A program made the translations under genes and the position numbers. A stretch of DNA of 59,304 nt, taken from NCBI GenBank assembly GCA_937893145.1, contig CALBJW010000167.1, positions 1 through 59,304 of the forward strand, given 5' to 3'. A model generated the notes under the pieces. That model made no database searches and was not told the DNA's origin. It saw only the letters and a program-made list of their open reading frames with translations. Shown in pieces: positions 41,050-50,690 of this stretch; positions within the stretch are counted from its first letter, which is position 1, and every line of letters begins with the position of its first letter. Origin of the DNA: an uncultured Prevotellaceae bacterium. Lineage in GTDB: Bacteria > Bacteroidota > Bacteroidia > Bacteroidales > Bacteroidaceae.

Positions 41050-42606
41050 TTATTCAAACCAATTATCTCTATCCATATTGCGATAACCTATAGCTTCAGC
41101 AATATGAGTTCTTTGAATATTTTCACAACCTTCAAGGTCTGCTATAGTTCGTGCAACCTTAACAATACGATCATACGCACGAGCAGAAAGATTAAGATTC
41201 TTCATCGCAGTTCGAAGAATCTCTGTGCATTGTGCATCAAGATATGCATACTTTTGCATTAATGCACTTGTCATTTGAGCATTGCAATGAATACCTTTAT
41301 AATTCTTATATCGCTCCATCTGTATCGTACGAGCCTTAATTACTCGTTCTCTAATTACAGCACTGCTTTCACCCTTAGGAGCATCTGCAATGTCTTCAAA
41401 AGGTACACTTTCAACCTCGACCTGTATATCTATTCGGTCCATTAAAGGACCACTAATCTTGTTCATATAACGCTGTATTTGTGCTGGTGTACAAACGCAT
41501 GTATGAGTAGGGTGGTGATGGTATCCACAAGGACATGGATTCATACTTGCAACAAGCATAAATGAACAAGGAAGAGTAAAGTTGTAACGTGCGCGAGAAA
41601 CAGTTATTACTCTATCTTCAAGTGGCTGACGAAGTGTTTCAAGTACAGAACGTGAAAACTCAGGAAGCTCATCAAGAAAGAGAACTCCATTATGCGATAA
41701 ACATATCTCACCAGGCATAAATGATGCTCCACCTCCTACGAGAGCAACATCAGATACTGTATGATGTGGAGCACGGAAAGGGCGTTGAGATATCAATGTT
41801 GAGTCCTTCTTAAGTTTTCCCGCTACACTATGTATTTGAGTGGTCTCTAAACTTTCATAAAGGGACAAAGGAGGAAGAATAGAAGGAAGACGTTTTGCCA
41901 TCATAGACTTACCGCAACCAGGACTACCAACAAGAATTATATTGTGTCCACCTGCTGCAGCAACTTCAAAAGCACGCTTTACATTTTCCTGTCCTTTTAC
42001 TTCGTCGAAATCAAAATCAAAGATTGACTGGTGTGAGAAAAACTCTTCGCGAGTATTTACTATTGTCTGTTCCAATTCTATATTTCCAGACAAATACATT
42101 ACAATATCATATATGTTTTTCACACCATATACTTCAAGTGTATCTACAACTGCTGCTTCTCGAGCATTATCTATAGGTACAAATAGTTTTTTAAGACCCA
42201 TACTACGAGCCTTAATTGCAATAGGCAAAATACCTTTGACAGGAAGAATACTACCATCAAGACCAAGTTCTCCAACAAACATCATTTGTGATAATTCCCG
42301 TGCACAATCTATTAAATCATAAGCATAGAGAAATCCTACTGCCATAGGCAAATCAAAGCCAGAACCTTCCTTCTTTATGTCAGCAGGAGAAAGGTTTATT
42401 ATTAATGATTTATTAGGCAGCTTAAAATGAAGTTGGCGAAGAGATGATTGAATGCGTTCCTGACTTTCTCGCACAGCACTATCAGGTAAACCTACAATAC
42501 AGAATCTACAATTCTGTACTCCAGAATAACTATAAGAATCTGCTTCAATAGTAATAGGTATTGCTTCCAATCCCTGAAGTGTAGCACTAAGTATTTTAAC
42601 CAACAT
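41050..42606 (-). CDS. comM: ComM/YifB-family Mg-chelatase-like ATPase
   Basis: AAA+ protein of 518 residues. It begins with a Lon-substrate-like domain (LEAIPITIEADSYSYSGVQN, VGLPDSAVRESQERI), followed by the Walker A GSPGCGKSMMAKRLP (about 225-240), Walker B VLFLDELPEF, and the C-terminal Mg-chelatase domain. ComM relatives are helicases promoting branch migration when DNA taken up by transformation recombines; here competence is not otherwise indicated. It ends 12 bases before the nucleotidyltransferase gene. Confidence 0.94.
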   Translation of the reverse strand: MLVKILSATLQGLEAIPITIEADSYSYSGVQNCRFCIVGLPDSAVRESQERIQSSLRQLHFKLPNKSLIINLSPADIKKEGSGFDLPMAVGFLYAYDLIDCARELSQMMFVGELGLDGSILPVKGILPIAIKARSMGLKKLFVPIDNAREAAVVDTLEVYGVKNIYDIVMYLSGNIELEQTIVNTREEFFSHQSIFDFDFDEVKGQENVKRAFEVAAAGGHNIILVGSPGCGKSMMAKRLPSILPPLSLYESLETTQIHSVAGKLKKDSTLISQRPFRAPHHTVSDVALVGGGASFMPGEICLSHNGVLFLDELPEFSRSVLETLRQPLEDRVITVSRARYNFTLPCSFMLVASMNPCPCGYHHHPTHTCVCTPAQIQRYMNKISGPLMDRIDIQVEVESVPFEDIADAPKGESSAVIRERVIKARTIQMERYKNYKGIHCNAQMTSALMQKYAYLDAQCTEILRTAMKNLNLSARAYDRIVKVARTIADLEGCENIQRTHIAEAIGYRNMDRDNWFE

Positions 42607-42633
42607 AAGTATGAGTATATATGTTTAATCTAA

Positions 42634-42675
42634 AAATAACGGTCAGCAAAACTATATTATTGCTGGCCGTTATTT
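42634..42675 (-). terminator. Terminator of the wza-wzc operon
   Basis: AAATAACGGTCAGCA pairs with TGCTGGCCGTTATTT with a single mismatch around a 12-base loop; on the minus strand the 3' side is T-rich. It is 24 bases beyond the wzc-like stop. Confidence 0.88.
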
Positions 42676-42698
42676 AGCATCTATTTTAACATTAAAAT

Positions 42699-45236
42699 TT
42701 AAGCCTTTTCTGACTCAGTAGTATTAGAAGGTGTAACAGTAGTGCCTGCTTTATCATCCTTCTTTCTACGACGACGAGTACCCTTCTTTCCGTGACCATA
42801 GCCGTAACCGTAGCCATAACCATAGCCGTAACCATAGCCATAACCATAGCCGTAACCGTAGCCATAGCTCTTTCCATAACCGTAACCATAACCATACTTG
42901 TATGTATGCTTACGCTTAGAGAGGTCAATACCATTGATTACAATACAGAACTGGTCAAACTTCTTATCAATCTTAAGCTTATTTACATAATCAAGAGCTG
43001 CCTTTGGAGTAACATCTGCACGACAAACATATACGCAGATATCTGCTACACGACTGATGATATCAGAGTCTGTTACCATTGCAATAGGGGCAGAGTCTAT
43101 AACTATGTAATCATACTTCTTGCGAAGTTCTACCATGAGATTATCGAGAAGATCTCGCGATACAAGCTCTGTTGGGTTTGGAGGAATAGTACCACCAGGA
43201 AGGATATGAAGATTTGGTGTTATATCTGATTCCTGAATAAGTGTTTCATAAGGATATTCACTTGGTTCGCTCAAATAGTTAGAAATACCATTAAGACCCT
43301 TACTAATATTGAATACCTTATTAAGACCTGGTTTACGAATATCAAGACCAATAATCAAAACCTTCTTATCAAGGAATGCAAGACTGACTGCCAAGTTACC
43401 AGCTATATAACTCTTACCTTCGGCAGGCTGAGTTGAAGTAAACTGAATAACTTTCTGTCCTGGCTTAAGCATGAACAAGAGATTGGTTCGAAGACTTCGG
43501 AACGATTCCTCATTAAGTTCATTACGATTTTCCTTGATAACGATAGAACCACCCTTAGTATTTGAAAGAGGAAGTTCTCCAACAACAGGAACATCTGTAA
43601 TCTTTCTAATGTCATCACGATTTTCAATCTGATACTTAAGTGAGTCAACAATCCAAATAATGATAAATGGAATGATAAGACCTACAGCAAGTGCAATAAG
43701 ATATACACGCTGAGAATTAGGACCTACAAAACCAGCAAGTTTTGGAGTTTCAATCATTCGACCGTTATTTGCAGTAGCTGCAAGTGTGATGACATTTTCC
43801 TCACGCTTCTGGAGAAGCATCATATAAAGGTCAGACTTAATCTGCTGCTGACGGTCCATTGTCATAATGTTCTTCGCCTGAATAGGAGCACTACTAATCT
43901 TACTCTGATAAGCACCTGCTTGAGCACTAAGGTTATTCTGAGTGATACGAAGACCACGGAGGGTACTTTCAAGATTAGTATTTACAGATGAATGGAGTGC
44001 ATTAATTTGATCATTCAAACGCTGAACAACAGGGTTGGCTTCACTTGAAGTCTGAAGGAGTCTCTTACGTTCAAGGACAAGATTGTTATACTGACTGATA
44101 GTAGAATTAATACCATCATCAGCAATACCAATATTAACAGGAATAACATCATCCTTATTAGCAGGATTATTGATATAGTCCTTGAGAGATTGAGCAAGAC
44201 TTGCCTGTGTTGAATTCTCAGCACGCTGAGCATCGTATGTTGCCTTTTGAGAAAGAGCTACTGTAGCATCACCAGCACCATTGATAAGACCAGACTGCTG
44301 CTTATAACTTGCAATTTGACTTTCTGTATTACCAAGCTCTTCATTAATAGCTCTGATACGGTCGTTTATAAAGTCTGCAGTTCTACGAGCTACTGTATTC
44401 TTAACTTCATTTGCATCTTCATTATAGTTTTCAACAAGACGATTAATAAAGTCAATACCACGCTTTGGAAGAGCATCATTTATTGAAAGATTTGCAATTG
44501 TAGTTGTTTCAGAAAGTGGCTCTACATTAAGATTACCAGCATAAGATGAAGCAACTGAACTTGGAGAACTAATTGTAGCTATAAGGAATGCATCCTCTGT
44601 AGGAGTAGGTATTGAATCATTTTTAGTGAATGTAATAGTACCTACAGGAAGAGTCATGCTACCAGGAAGTTTCTTGAAAGAAGCAGTTTTCATTATTCCT
44701 CCATGTTTTGCTTCTACATATACACTTCCATTCTTACTATAGTTTATATTCAAATCTATAGAACCTGTCATAGTTTCTGCTAAACCAGGAGGAAATGTAA
44801 TATTTACAGGAGTAGTCTTATAACATGGAATCTTATAACCAAATGCCTGCTTTGTGTAAGTCTGAACATACAAATTCAAATCTGTAACTACTTCTTTGAT
44901 AAGAGTGTGAGTCTTAAGAATCTCCATCTCATTTTCAAAGTTATGAGTAGTTGCTATATAACCAATATCAAGCATATCTGACATTGCAGACATAGCAGCG
45001 TTACGAGATCTATTTTCACTATCCTTAATCAGTACAGAACCTGATACACTAAAGGTAGGAGTCTGAAAACGCAAATATACGAACGCACCTATTAAGCATA
45101 CAATTATACTTAATACAAACCAAGGCCAATGAAGTGTTATTAAGAAAAGAATTTTACTAAGGTCAAAGAAGCTTTCTTCTTCATCAACCTGAGCATTATT
45201 CGCCTGCACTGGAGATGTTACATTCTTTGTATCCAT
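42699..45236 (-). CDS. Wzc-like polysaccharide chain-length regulator and tyrosine autokinase
   Basis: Inner-membrane co-polymerase/kinase of 845 residues. A Wzz domain with TM1 (WPWFVLSIIVCLIGAFVYL, about 35-53) and TM2 (VYLIALAVGLIIPFIIIW, about 515) encloses a long periplasmic coiled-coil region. The cytosolic BY-kinase follows: Walker A STQPAEGKSYIAGNLAVSLA (about 595-615), Walker A' IGLDIRKPGL, and Walker B DYIVIDSAPI (about 705). The C-terminal tail holds 16 Tyr-Gly units (4 plus 12) before a basic RRRRKKDD end, the expected site of tyrosine autophosphorylation. It starts 7 bases after the Wza-like gene. Confidence 0.93.
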   Translation of the reverse strand: MDTKNVTSPVQANNAQVDEEESFFDLSKILFLITLHWPWFVLSIIVCLIGAFVYLRFQTPTFSVSGSVLIKDSENRSRNAAMSAMSDMLDIGYIATTHNFENEMEILKTHTLIKEVVTDLNLYVQTYTKQAFGYKIPCYKTTPVNITFPPGLAETMTGSIDLNINYSKNGSVYVEAKHGGIMKTASFKKLPGSMTLPVGTITFTKNDSIPTPTEDAFLIATISSPSSVASSYAGNLNVEPLSETTTIANLSINDALPKRGIDFINRLVENYNEDANEVKNTVARRTADFINDRIRAINEELGNTESQIASYKQQSGLINGAGDATVALSQKATYDAQRAENSTQASLAQSLKDYINNPANKDDVIPVNIGIADDGINSTISQYNNLVLERKRLLQTSSEANPVVQRLNDQINALHSSVNTNLESTLRGLRITQNNLSAQAGAYQSKISSAPIQAKNIMTMDRQQQIKSDLYMMLLQKREENVITLAATANNGRMIETPKLAGFVGPNSQRVYLIALAVGLIIPFIIIWIVDSLKYQIENRDDIRKITDVPVVGELPLSNTKGGSIVIKENRNELNEESFRSLRTNLLFMLKPGQKVIQFTSTQPAEGKSYIAGNLAVSLAFLDKKVLIIGLDIRKPGLNKVFNISKGLNGISNYLSEPSEYPYETLIQESDITPNLHILPGGTIPPNPTELVSRDLLDNLMVELRKKYDYIVIDSAPIAMVTDSDIISRVADICVYVCRADVTPKAALDYVNKLKIDKKFDQFCIVINGIDLSKRKHTYKYGYGYGYGKSYGYGYGYGYGYGYGYGYGYGYGYGHGKKGTRRRRKKDDKAGTTVTPSNTTESEKA
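42795..42896 (-). repeat. Tyr-Gly coding minisatellite in wzc-like gene
   Basis: Alternating TAY-GGY codons, 12 units then a Ser-Lys interruption then four units. At DNA level the unit is 6 or 12 bases, so slippage can change the number of tyrosines without breaking the frame. Confidence 0.85.
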
Positions 45237-45243
45237 TGATTAA

Positions 45244-46047
45244 TTATTTTGATATATTAACTATAGTAATGATAAGTGAAGTTAAAGAAACTGCTGAATA
45301 AAGTATTGTTGAAATGATAGAAAATTTAGAAGAATCCATTGCAGAAGCCTTAGCCTTCATTTTGTTAGGAGAAACATATACAATATCATTCTGCTGCAAC
45401 TGATACAAAGGATTGTAGATTATAGTTGCATCTGTGAGGTCAAGTGTATATATATGCTTTTTTCCTTTTTGATCTTCACGAACAAGTTTTACATTATCAC
45501 GAACACCATATACAGTCATATCACCAGCAAGAGCAAGAGCCTCAAGAATATTAACCTTTTCGTTAGTAATAGTAAACTGACCTGGATGTCCTACCTCACC
45601 AAGAACTGTAATCTTAAAGTTAGGCATACGAACCATTACAACTGGCGTTTCTCTAAGGTATTCCTTCAATCTATCCTTGATCATATCCTCACATTCATTC
45701 TTAGTAAGACCAACTACAGAAAGGCGACCAAGAATAGGGAAATCTATAGTTCCTTCGTTATCTACAAGATACTGTTCGAGACTACCTTGAGATGTAGGAT
45801 TATTATTATCTATGCTTACAGAACGACCAAGATTAAAGTGAGCTGATGCAGAAGGATCTGATGTATTAACTGTAATAGTCAATATGTCCTTAGGCATAAT
45901 CTTAGCATCATAGAGTTTTGAAAGTTCGTTAAGAGAATTAGCATATTCATGATTCTGAATATATGGAACTTTACGATAAGAAGAACAAGATGCTAATGCA
46001 AAAATAGCACAAAATACTAATAATTTATAAATTGATTTCATTTTCAA
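45244..46047 (-). CDS. Polysaccharide export lipoprotein (Wza-like)
   Basis: Outer-membrane export channel component of 267 residues. The signal ends in a lipobox, LASC (Cys about 21), followed by SSYRKVPYIQNHEY. The polysaccharide export domain (ILTITVNTSDPSASAHFNL; NEGTIDFPILGRLSVVGLT) and an SLBB domain (VLGEVGHPGQFTITNEKVNI) are present. The C-terminal hydrophobic helix (FSIISTILYSAVSLTSLII) replaces the amphipathic barrel helix of E. coli Wza, as is usual in Bacteroidetes. It is cotranscribed with the wzc-like kinase. Confidence 0.93.
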   Translation of the reverse strand: MKMKSIYKLLVFCAIFALASCSSYRKVPYIQNHEYANSLNELSKLYDAKIMPKDILTITVNTSDPSASAHFNLGRSVSIDNNNPTSQGSLEQYLVDNEGTIDFPILGRLSVVGLTKNECEDMIKDRLKEYLRETPVVMVRMPNFKITVLGEVGHPGQFTITNEKVNILEALALAGDMTVYGVRDNVKLVREDQKGKKHIYTLDLTDATIIYNPLYQLQQNDIVYVSPNKMKAKASAMDSSKFSIISTILYSAVSLTSLIITIVNISK

Positions 46048-46083
46048 TTCTATTTAATTTTTAACTACTGCTTACAAAATATT

Positions 46084-46518
46084 TTAACCGAAAATTCTCT
46101 TAAACAAAGATTGCTTCTTATACTTTGAAGTAACTTCAGCATCTTCTTCATAATGATCAACAAGATCTTGATATGAAAGCTTATTCTTTATCATCTGATA
46201 AATTGTACCCCAGTCAGGAAGACCACCAAGATTTCTATCATCAATAAACATATCAACCTTCAATTTTCTTGAATAATTTTGATTGTCTGTATTTTCTTCT
46301 GGGAAGTCAAGATTAGCAGCATAGAATTCAAGTCCACGTTCTCGACACCAATCTACAGCATCTTGAAGCAACCCATCTGTTCTGCAACTCCAAAGAATCA
46401 ACTTATGTCCATCATCCTGAATCTTCTTAAGTGTTTCTACTGCAAAAGGAATTTCTCTTCCTATTTCTGGATACTTATGCTCTACAATAGTACCATCAAA
46501 ATCTATTGCTATATTCAT
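46084..46518 (-). CDS. HAD-like phosphatase, BT0820-like
   Basis: A small 144-residue HAD-superfamily protein with motif I IDFDGTIVEH, motif II LILWSCRTDG and motif IV DMFIDDRNLGG. It resembles the minimal, capless HAD proteins found with Bacteroides capsule genes. It is first of the HAD-wza-wzc operon (36-base gap). Its substrate is unknown; a sugar phosphate is plausible from context. Confidence 0.85.
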   Translation of the reverse strand: MNIAIDFDGTIVEHKYPEIGREIPFAVETLKKIQDDGHKLILWSCRTDGLLQDAVDWCRERGLEFYAANLDFPEENTDNQNYSRKLKVDMFIDDRNLGGLPDWGTIYQMIKNKLSYQDLVDHYEEDAEVTSKYKKQSLFKRIFG

Positions 46519-46560
46519 TATCTATCTTTGTGAGTATTTAATAATTATTAAATTAGTGTG

Positions 46561-46568
46561 CAAAGGTA
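46561..46568 (-). promoter_or_regulatory. -7 element of HAD-wza-wzc operon
   Basis: Minus-strand TACCTTTG followed by C, 42 bases before the start codon; no -33 TTTG found at the usual distance. Confidence 0.5.
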
Positions 46569-46645
46569 GTGATAATATTTGACTTTTTTCGTTTTAAATA
46601 GAAAATTAACTGAATTTATGTGTATTTTTAAACAATAATATCATT

Positions 46646-47761
46646 TTATTCTATTTTAAGCCTTAAAACTTGCTCAATGATAGGTGCCATATCATAATAC
46701 TTATATTCAGCTAATCTTCCTCCAAATATAACATTACTTTCTTCTTGTGCAAGATTTCTATATTGATCTGCAATAGAATTATTTCGTTCATCATTTACAG
46801 GATAATAAGGCTCCATTCCATATTTATACTCAGTAGAATACTCACGAGAAATGACAGTCTTTTCACAAGAATCAACTTCAGCACCAAACATTTCAAAATG
46901 TTTATGTTCAATAATACGAGTAAAAGGAACTTCACGTTCAGTATAATTAACAACAGCATTCGCTTGATAATTAGAAGTATCAAGTATCTCTGTTTCAAAC
47001 CTTACTGTTCGCCAATCAAGTTTTCCAAACTTATAATCGTAAAATTCATCAATAGGACCAGTGTAAACTATCTTTTTAGCTATTGATTCATACTCTTTTC
47101 TATTCTTAAAGAAGTCAACTCCAGTCTTGCATTCTACTCCATCCAATAAACCATCTATAAGTTTATTATATCCACCTATAGGAATGCCTTGATACTTATC
47201 ATTGAAATAATTATTATCAAAAACAAATCTTACAGGAAGACGACGAATTATAAAAGCAGGAAGTTCTGTACATGAACGTCCCCACTGCTTCTCAGTATAT
47301 CCTTTAATAAGAGTTTCATAAATGTCTCGACCTACCAAAGTTAATGCTTGCTCTTCCAAATTCTGTGGTTCTCTTCCTTGTAAAGCTTCTACAGCATTAC
47401 TCCTTTGTTCGTTTATTTTTGCTTTGGCCTGAACAGGAGTAGTTACTCCCCACATTTGGTAGAAAGTATTCATATTAAAAGGAAGATTATATAACTTTCC
47501 CTTATAATTAGCTACAGGAGAATTTGTATATCTGTTGAACTCTACAATAGAATTTACAAAATCCCAAACCTCCTTATTGCTTGTATGAAATATATGTGCA
47601 CCATACTTATGAACATTTATTCCTTCTATATTTTCACAATATACATTTCCACCAAGATGAGAACGCTTGTCTATGACAAGACATTTTTTTCCTAACTTCT
47701 TAGCACGATAAGCAAAAGTAGCACCAAAAAGACCAGAACCTACTATTAAATAGTCGTACAT
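46646..47761 (-). CDS. glf: UDP-galactopyranose mutase
   Basis: FAD enzyme converting UDP-galactopyranose to UDP-galactofuranose for surface glycan. The 371 residues begin YDYLIVGSGLFGATFA, the FAD-binding glycine motif, and include HLGGNVYCENIEGINVHKYG, the GYTEKQWG motif and the C-terminal VIFGGRLAEYKYYDM. Gal-f would be incorporated into the polysaccharide exported by the adjacent wza/wzc system. It begins downstream of the recA terminator, without a clear consensus promoter. Confidence 0.96.
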   Translation of the reverse strand: MYDYLIVGSGLFGATFAYRAKKLGKKCLVIDKRSHLGGNVYCENIEGINVHKYGAHIFHTSNKEVWDFVNSIVEFNRYTNSPVANYKGKLYNLPFNMNTFYQMWGVTTPVQAKAKINEQRSNAVEALQGREPQNLEEQALTLVGRDIYETLIKGYTEKQWGRSCTELPAFIIRRLPVRFVFDNNYFNDKYQGIPIGGYNKLIDGLLDGVECKTGVDFFKNRKEYESIAKKIVYTGPIDEFYDYKFGKLDWRTVRFETEILDTSNYQANAVVNYTEREVPFTRIIEHKHFEMFGAEVDSCEKTVISREYSTEYKYGMEPYYPVNDERNNSIADQYRNLAQEESNVIFGGRLAEYKYYDMAPIIEQVLRLKIE

Positions 47762-47811
47762 TTATAAAAAATATGATTAAAAAATTTTACTTTTTATATG
47801 TGTAAAAAAAG

Positions 47812-47855
47812 GAGAATATATAATGAACCATTAAAATAATTCAAAATATATTCTC
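47812..47855 (-). terminator. recA terminator
   Basis: GAGAATATAT (47812-47821) and ATATATTCTC (47846-47855) pair perfectly around a 24-base loop. On the minus strand the stem is followed by a run of seven T. Confidence 0.82.
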
Positions 47856-47866
47856 TCATTTTTTTT

Positions 47867-48904
47867 TTAATCCTCTGAAGAATCAGATTCTGAACTACTT
47901 TGTAATTCTATATCACTATTTGATAACTTAGCGAGAATCTTCTTTTCAAGTTCTTCGGAAAGCTCAACATTATCCATCAAAAGACGTTTTGTGGCATCAC
48001 GACCCTGAGCAAGTTTACTACCTTCATAACTGAACCAAGAGCCAGACTTCTTAATAAAGCCTAATGCAACTCCGAGGTCGATAATCTCACCTGTTCTACT
48101 AATACCTTCACCATACATGATGTCGAATTCACATCTACGGAATGGAGGAGCAACCTTATTCTTGACAACCTTTACCTTTACAAGATTACCTATAACTTCA
48201 TCACCATTCTTAACAGGTGAACCCTTACGAATATCTATACGTACAGAAGCATAGAATTTGAGTGCATTACCACCTGTTGTAGTCTCAGGACTACCAAACA
48301 TAACACCAATCTTCTCACGTAACTGATTGATAAAAATACAAGTTGTATTAGTCTTGCTGATGGTTGAAGTGAGTTTTCGAAGAGCCTGACTCATAAGACG
48401 AGCCTGAAGACCAACTCTATTATCACCCATATCTCCCTCTATTTCTGCCTTTGGAGTAAGGGCAGCAACAGAGTCAATTACAATAATGTCAATAGCAGAA
48501 GAACGAATAAGTTGATCAGCAATCTCGAGAGCCTGTTCACCACAATCTGGTTGACTCATATATAACTCATCAATATCAACACCAAGCTTAGATGCATAGA
48601 AACGGTCAAAAGCATGTTCTGCATCAACGAATGCAGCTATACCACCAGCCTTCTGACACTCTGCGATAGCATGAATAGCAAGTGTTGTTTTACCTGATGA
48701 TTCAGGACCAAAGATTTCAATAATACGTCCTTTTGGATAGCCACCAACACCAAGTGCAGCATTAAGACCTATAGAGCCAGTAGGAATAACGTCTATCTTT
48801 TCTTTACTTTGTTCTCCAAGCTTCATTACAGCACCATGACCAAAATCCTTTTCAATCTTAGCCATTGCTGCTTGAAGAGCTTTTAATTTAGCTTCGTTTG
48901 GCAT
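47867..48904 (-). CDS. recA: Recombinase RecA
   Basis: Homologous recombination and SOS co-protease ATPase of 345 residues. Walker A GPESSGKTTL (about 65-74), DAEHAFD, the Walker B IIVIDSVAAL, L1/L2 loop segment (GDNRVGLQARLMSQALRK) and NQLREKIGVMFGSPETTTGG are as expected. The acidic Ser-rich tail SSSESDSSED is typical. It lies 30 bases after the carboxynorspermidine-dehydrogenase-like gene without room for a separate promoter of the usual size, so it is probably co-transcribed. Confidence 0.98.
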   Translation of the reverse strand: MPNEAKLKALQAAMAKIEKDFGHGAVMKLGEQSKEKIDVIPTGSIGLNAALGVGGYPKGRIIEIFGPESSGKTTLAIHAIAECQKAGGIAAFVDAEHAFDRFYASKLGVDIDELYMSQPDCGEQALEIADQLIRSSAIDIIVIDSVAALTPKAEIEGDMGDNRVGLQARLMSQALRKLTSTISKTNTTCIFINQLREKIGVMFGSPETTTGGNALKFYASVRIDIRKGSPVKNGDEVIGNLVKVKVVKNKVAPPFRRCEFDIMYGEGISRTGEIIDLGVALGFIKKSGSWFSYEGSKLAQGRDATKRLLMDNVELSEELEKKILAKLSNSDIELQSSSESDSSED

Positions 48905-48934
48905 ATTTATATATATGGTTAAAAGTATATTTTA

Positions 48935-50176
48935 TTAAAGTTCCAAATCTCCATCATGAATTTCATGCCATGGTAATCCCTGCTTGTTCAACTGTTCCAT
49001 GAATGGGTCTGGGTCAAACTCTTCTACATTGTAAACACCTGGTTTCTTCCAAATGCCCTTCATAAACATCATGGCACCAATCATAGCAGGAACACCAGTA
49101 GTATAACTTACACCCTGCATACCTGTCTCTTCATAAGCTGCCTGATGACTACAGTTGTTATATACATAATAAGTATGTTCTTCACCATTCTTAATACCAC
49201 GAATACGGCAACCAATACTTGTTTGACCTTCGTAGTTTTCTCCCAATTCCTGTGGATTTGGAAGTACAGCCTTCAAGAACTGAAGAGGAACAATCTTTAC
49301 CTTTACAGGTCCACTACCATCAGCTGCCTCTGCCATGTATTCTATTTCATCAATACGGCTCATGCCAATATTTTGAATAACATCAAGGTGCTTCAAGTAT
49401 TGTTCACCAAATGTCATCCAGAAACGAGCTCTTTTGATAGTAGGATAATTAATAACCAATGACTCTATCTCTTCATGGTGTAAGAGATAAGACTCCTTTG
49501 GACCTACTTCAGGATAGGTGAGTGGCTGATGAATTTCAAGTGGTTCAGTTTCTACCCATTCACCATTCTCCCAGTACAATCCCTTCTGAGTAATTTCTCG
49601 AATATTGATTTCTGGATTGAAGTTTGTAGCAAATGCCTTATGGTGATCACCAGCATTACAGTCAACAATATCAAGATAATGAATTTCATCAAAGTGATGC
49701 TTTGCTGCATACGCAGTATAAATAGAAGTAACACCTGGGTCGAAACCACATCCAAGGATAGCTGTAAGACCAGCCTTTTCAAAACGCTCTCTGAATGCCC
49801 ACTGCCATGAATATTCAAAATGTGCTTCATCCTTTGGTTCATAGTTCGCAGTATCAAGATAGTTCACACCACTCTGAAGACATGCTTCCATGATTGTGAG
49901 GTCCTGATAAGGAAGTGCCAAGTTCATACACAAGTCTGGCTTATACTCATTGAAGAGAGCTACAAGTTCTTCTACATTGTCTGCATCCACTCTTGCAGTC
50001 TTAATGCTGCCTTGTGGTACAAGTCCTTTATCTTCTATAGCCTTTGCCAAAGCCTTGCATTTAGATTCTGTACGAGAGGCAATCATTATTTCAGTGAATA
50101 CATCACTATTCTGAGCCACCTTGTGTGCAGCTACTGACGCTACGCCACCTGCACCAATGATTATTACTTTACCCAT
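48935..50176 (-). CDS. Saccharopine-dehydrogenase-family protein, carboxynorspermidine dehydrogenase-like
   Basis: NAD(P)-dependent oxidoreductase of 413 residues. The Rossmann motif VIIIGAGGVASVAAHK is at the N-terminus and segments such as ILGCGFDPGVTSIYTAYAAKH and DCNAGDHHKAFATNFNPEIN recall the saccharopine dehydrogenase family, especially the enzyme that condenses putrescine or diaminopropane with aspartate semialdehyde in alternative spermidine synthesis. The partner decarboxylase is not nearby. It has a full consensus promoter at the edge of the candidate origin and is followed closely by recA. Confidence 0.85.
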   Translation of the reverse strand: MGKVIIIGAGGVASVAAHKVAQNSDVFTEIMIASRTESKCKALAKAIEDKGLVPQGSIKTARVDADNVEELVALFNEYKPDLCMNLALPYQDLTIMEACLQSGVNYLDTANYEPKDEAHFEYSWQWAFRERFEKAGLTAILGCGFDPGVTSIYTAYAAKHHFDEIHYLDIVDCNAGDHHKAFATNFNPEINIREITQKGLYWENGEWVETEPLEIHQPLTYPEVGPKESYLLHHEEIESLVINYPTIKRARFWMTFGEQYLKHLDVIQNIGMSRIDEIEYMAEAADGSGPVKVKIVPLQFLKAVLPNPQELGENYEGQTSIGCRIRGIKNGEEHTYYVYNNCSHQAAYEETGMQGVSYTTGVPAMIGAMMFMKGIWKKPGVYNVEEFDPDPFMEQLNKQGLPWHEIHDGDLEL

Positions 50177-50206
50177 TACTATATTTTATTTAAAGTTATT
50201 TCGTTG

Positions 50207-50238
50207 CAAATGTAACAATATTTATTCAAAGCACCAAA
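50207..50238 (-). promoter_or_regulatory. Promoter of the dehydrogenase-recA pair
   Basis: On the minus strand TTTG, 20 bases, TACATTTG, matching the consensus fully. It borders the DnaA-box-rich region, so initiation complexes and transcription could interfere. Confidence 0.8.
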
Positions 50239-50299
50239 TTCAAAGTCAAAACATTATTAAAATAAAATCTTTTATTATTCTTTTTAAAAAATCTATATG

Positions 50300-50690
50300 A
50301 TGATTATGATGGTCTGTTGATAACTACAATAAGTTTTCAAGGAAAAATTTGCTTTTTAACTTATTAAACTTAGGTGCTTTTGTTGTTCAATACTTATCAA
50401 CTATATATTTATACTTAACTTTCTGATTTTTATACATTACTTTTATTTATCAACATTGTGTTAATAACTTTATTATTTAATAACTTTTTCATTCAAAAGT
50501 GTTCATATCTGTTGATAACTATATTAACTCTTTGTTATTAAAAAAGAATAACTTTTCTTGCTTTTTATAAAACTTATTAGACATAAAAATTAAACTCGTT
50601 TAACCAAACAAACTTATTATTTTTTATGAAAATGTTATTAAAGAGTTATTGTAAACTTATCAACATAATTGTTAACAACAATGATGATAA
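50300..50690. other. oriC: Candidate replication origin (oriC)
   Basis: The longest gene-free, strongly AT-rich stretch here. It contains the DnaA-box-like 9-mer TTATCAACA at 50447-50455 and 50657-50665 and its complement TGTTGATAA at 50315-50323 and 50510-50518, plus TTATCAACT at 50394-50402. TTGTTAACAA (50669-50678) and several TTATTAA runs lie around them as possible unwinding sequence. Nearby genes run leftward on both sides, which is not the divergent pattern common at origins. dnaA is not in the window, as is common in Bacteroidetes. Confidence 0.62.
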
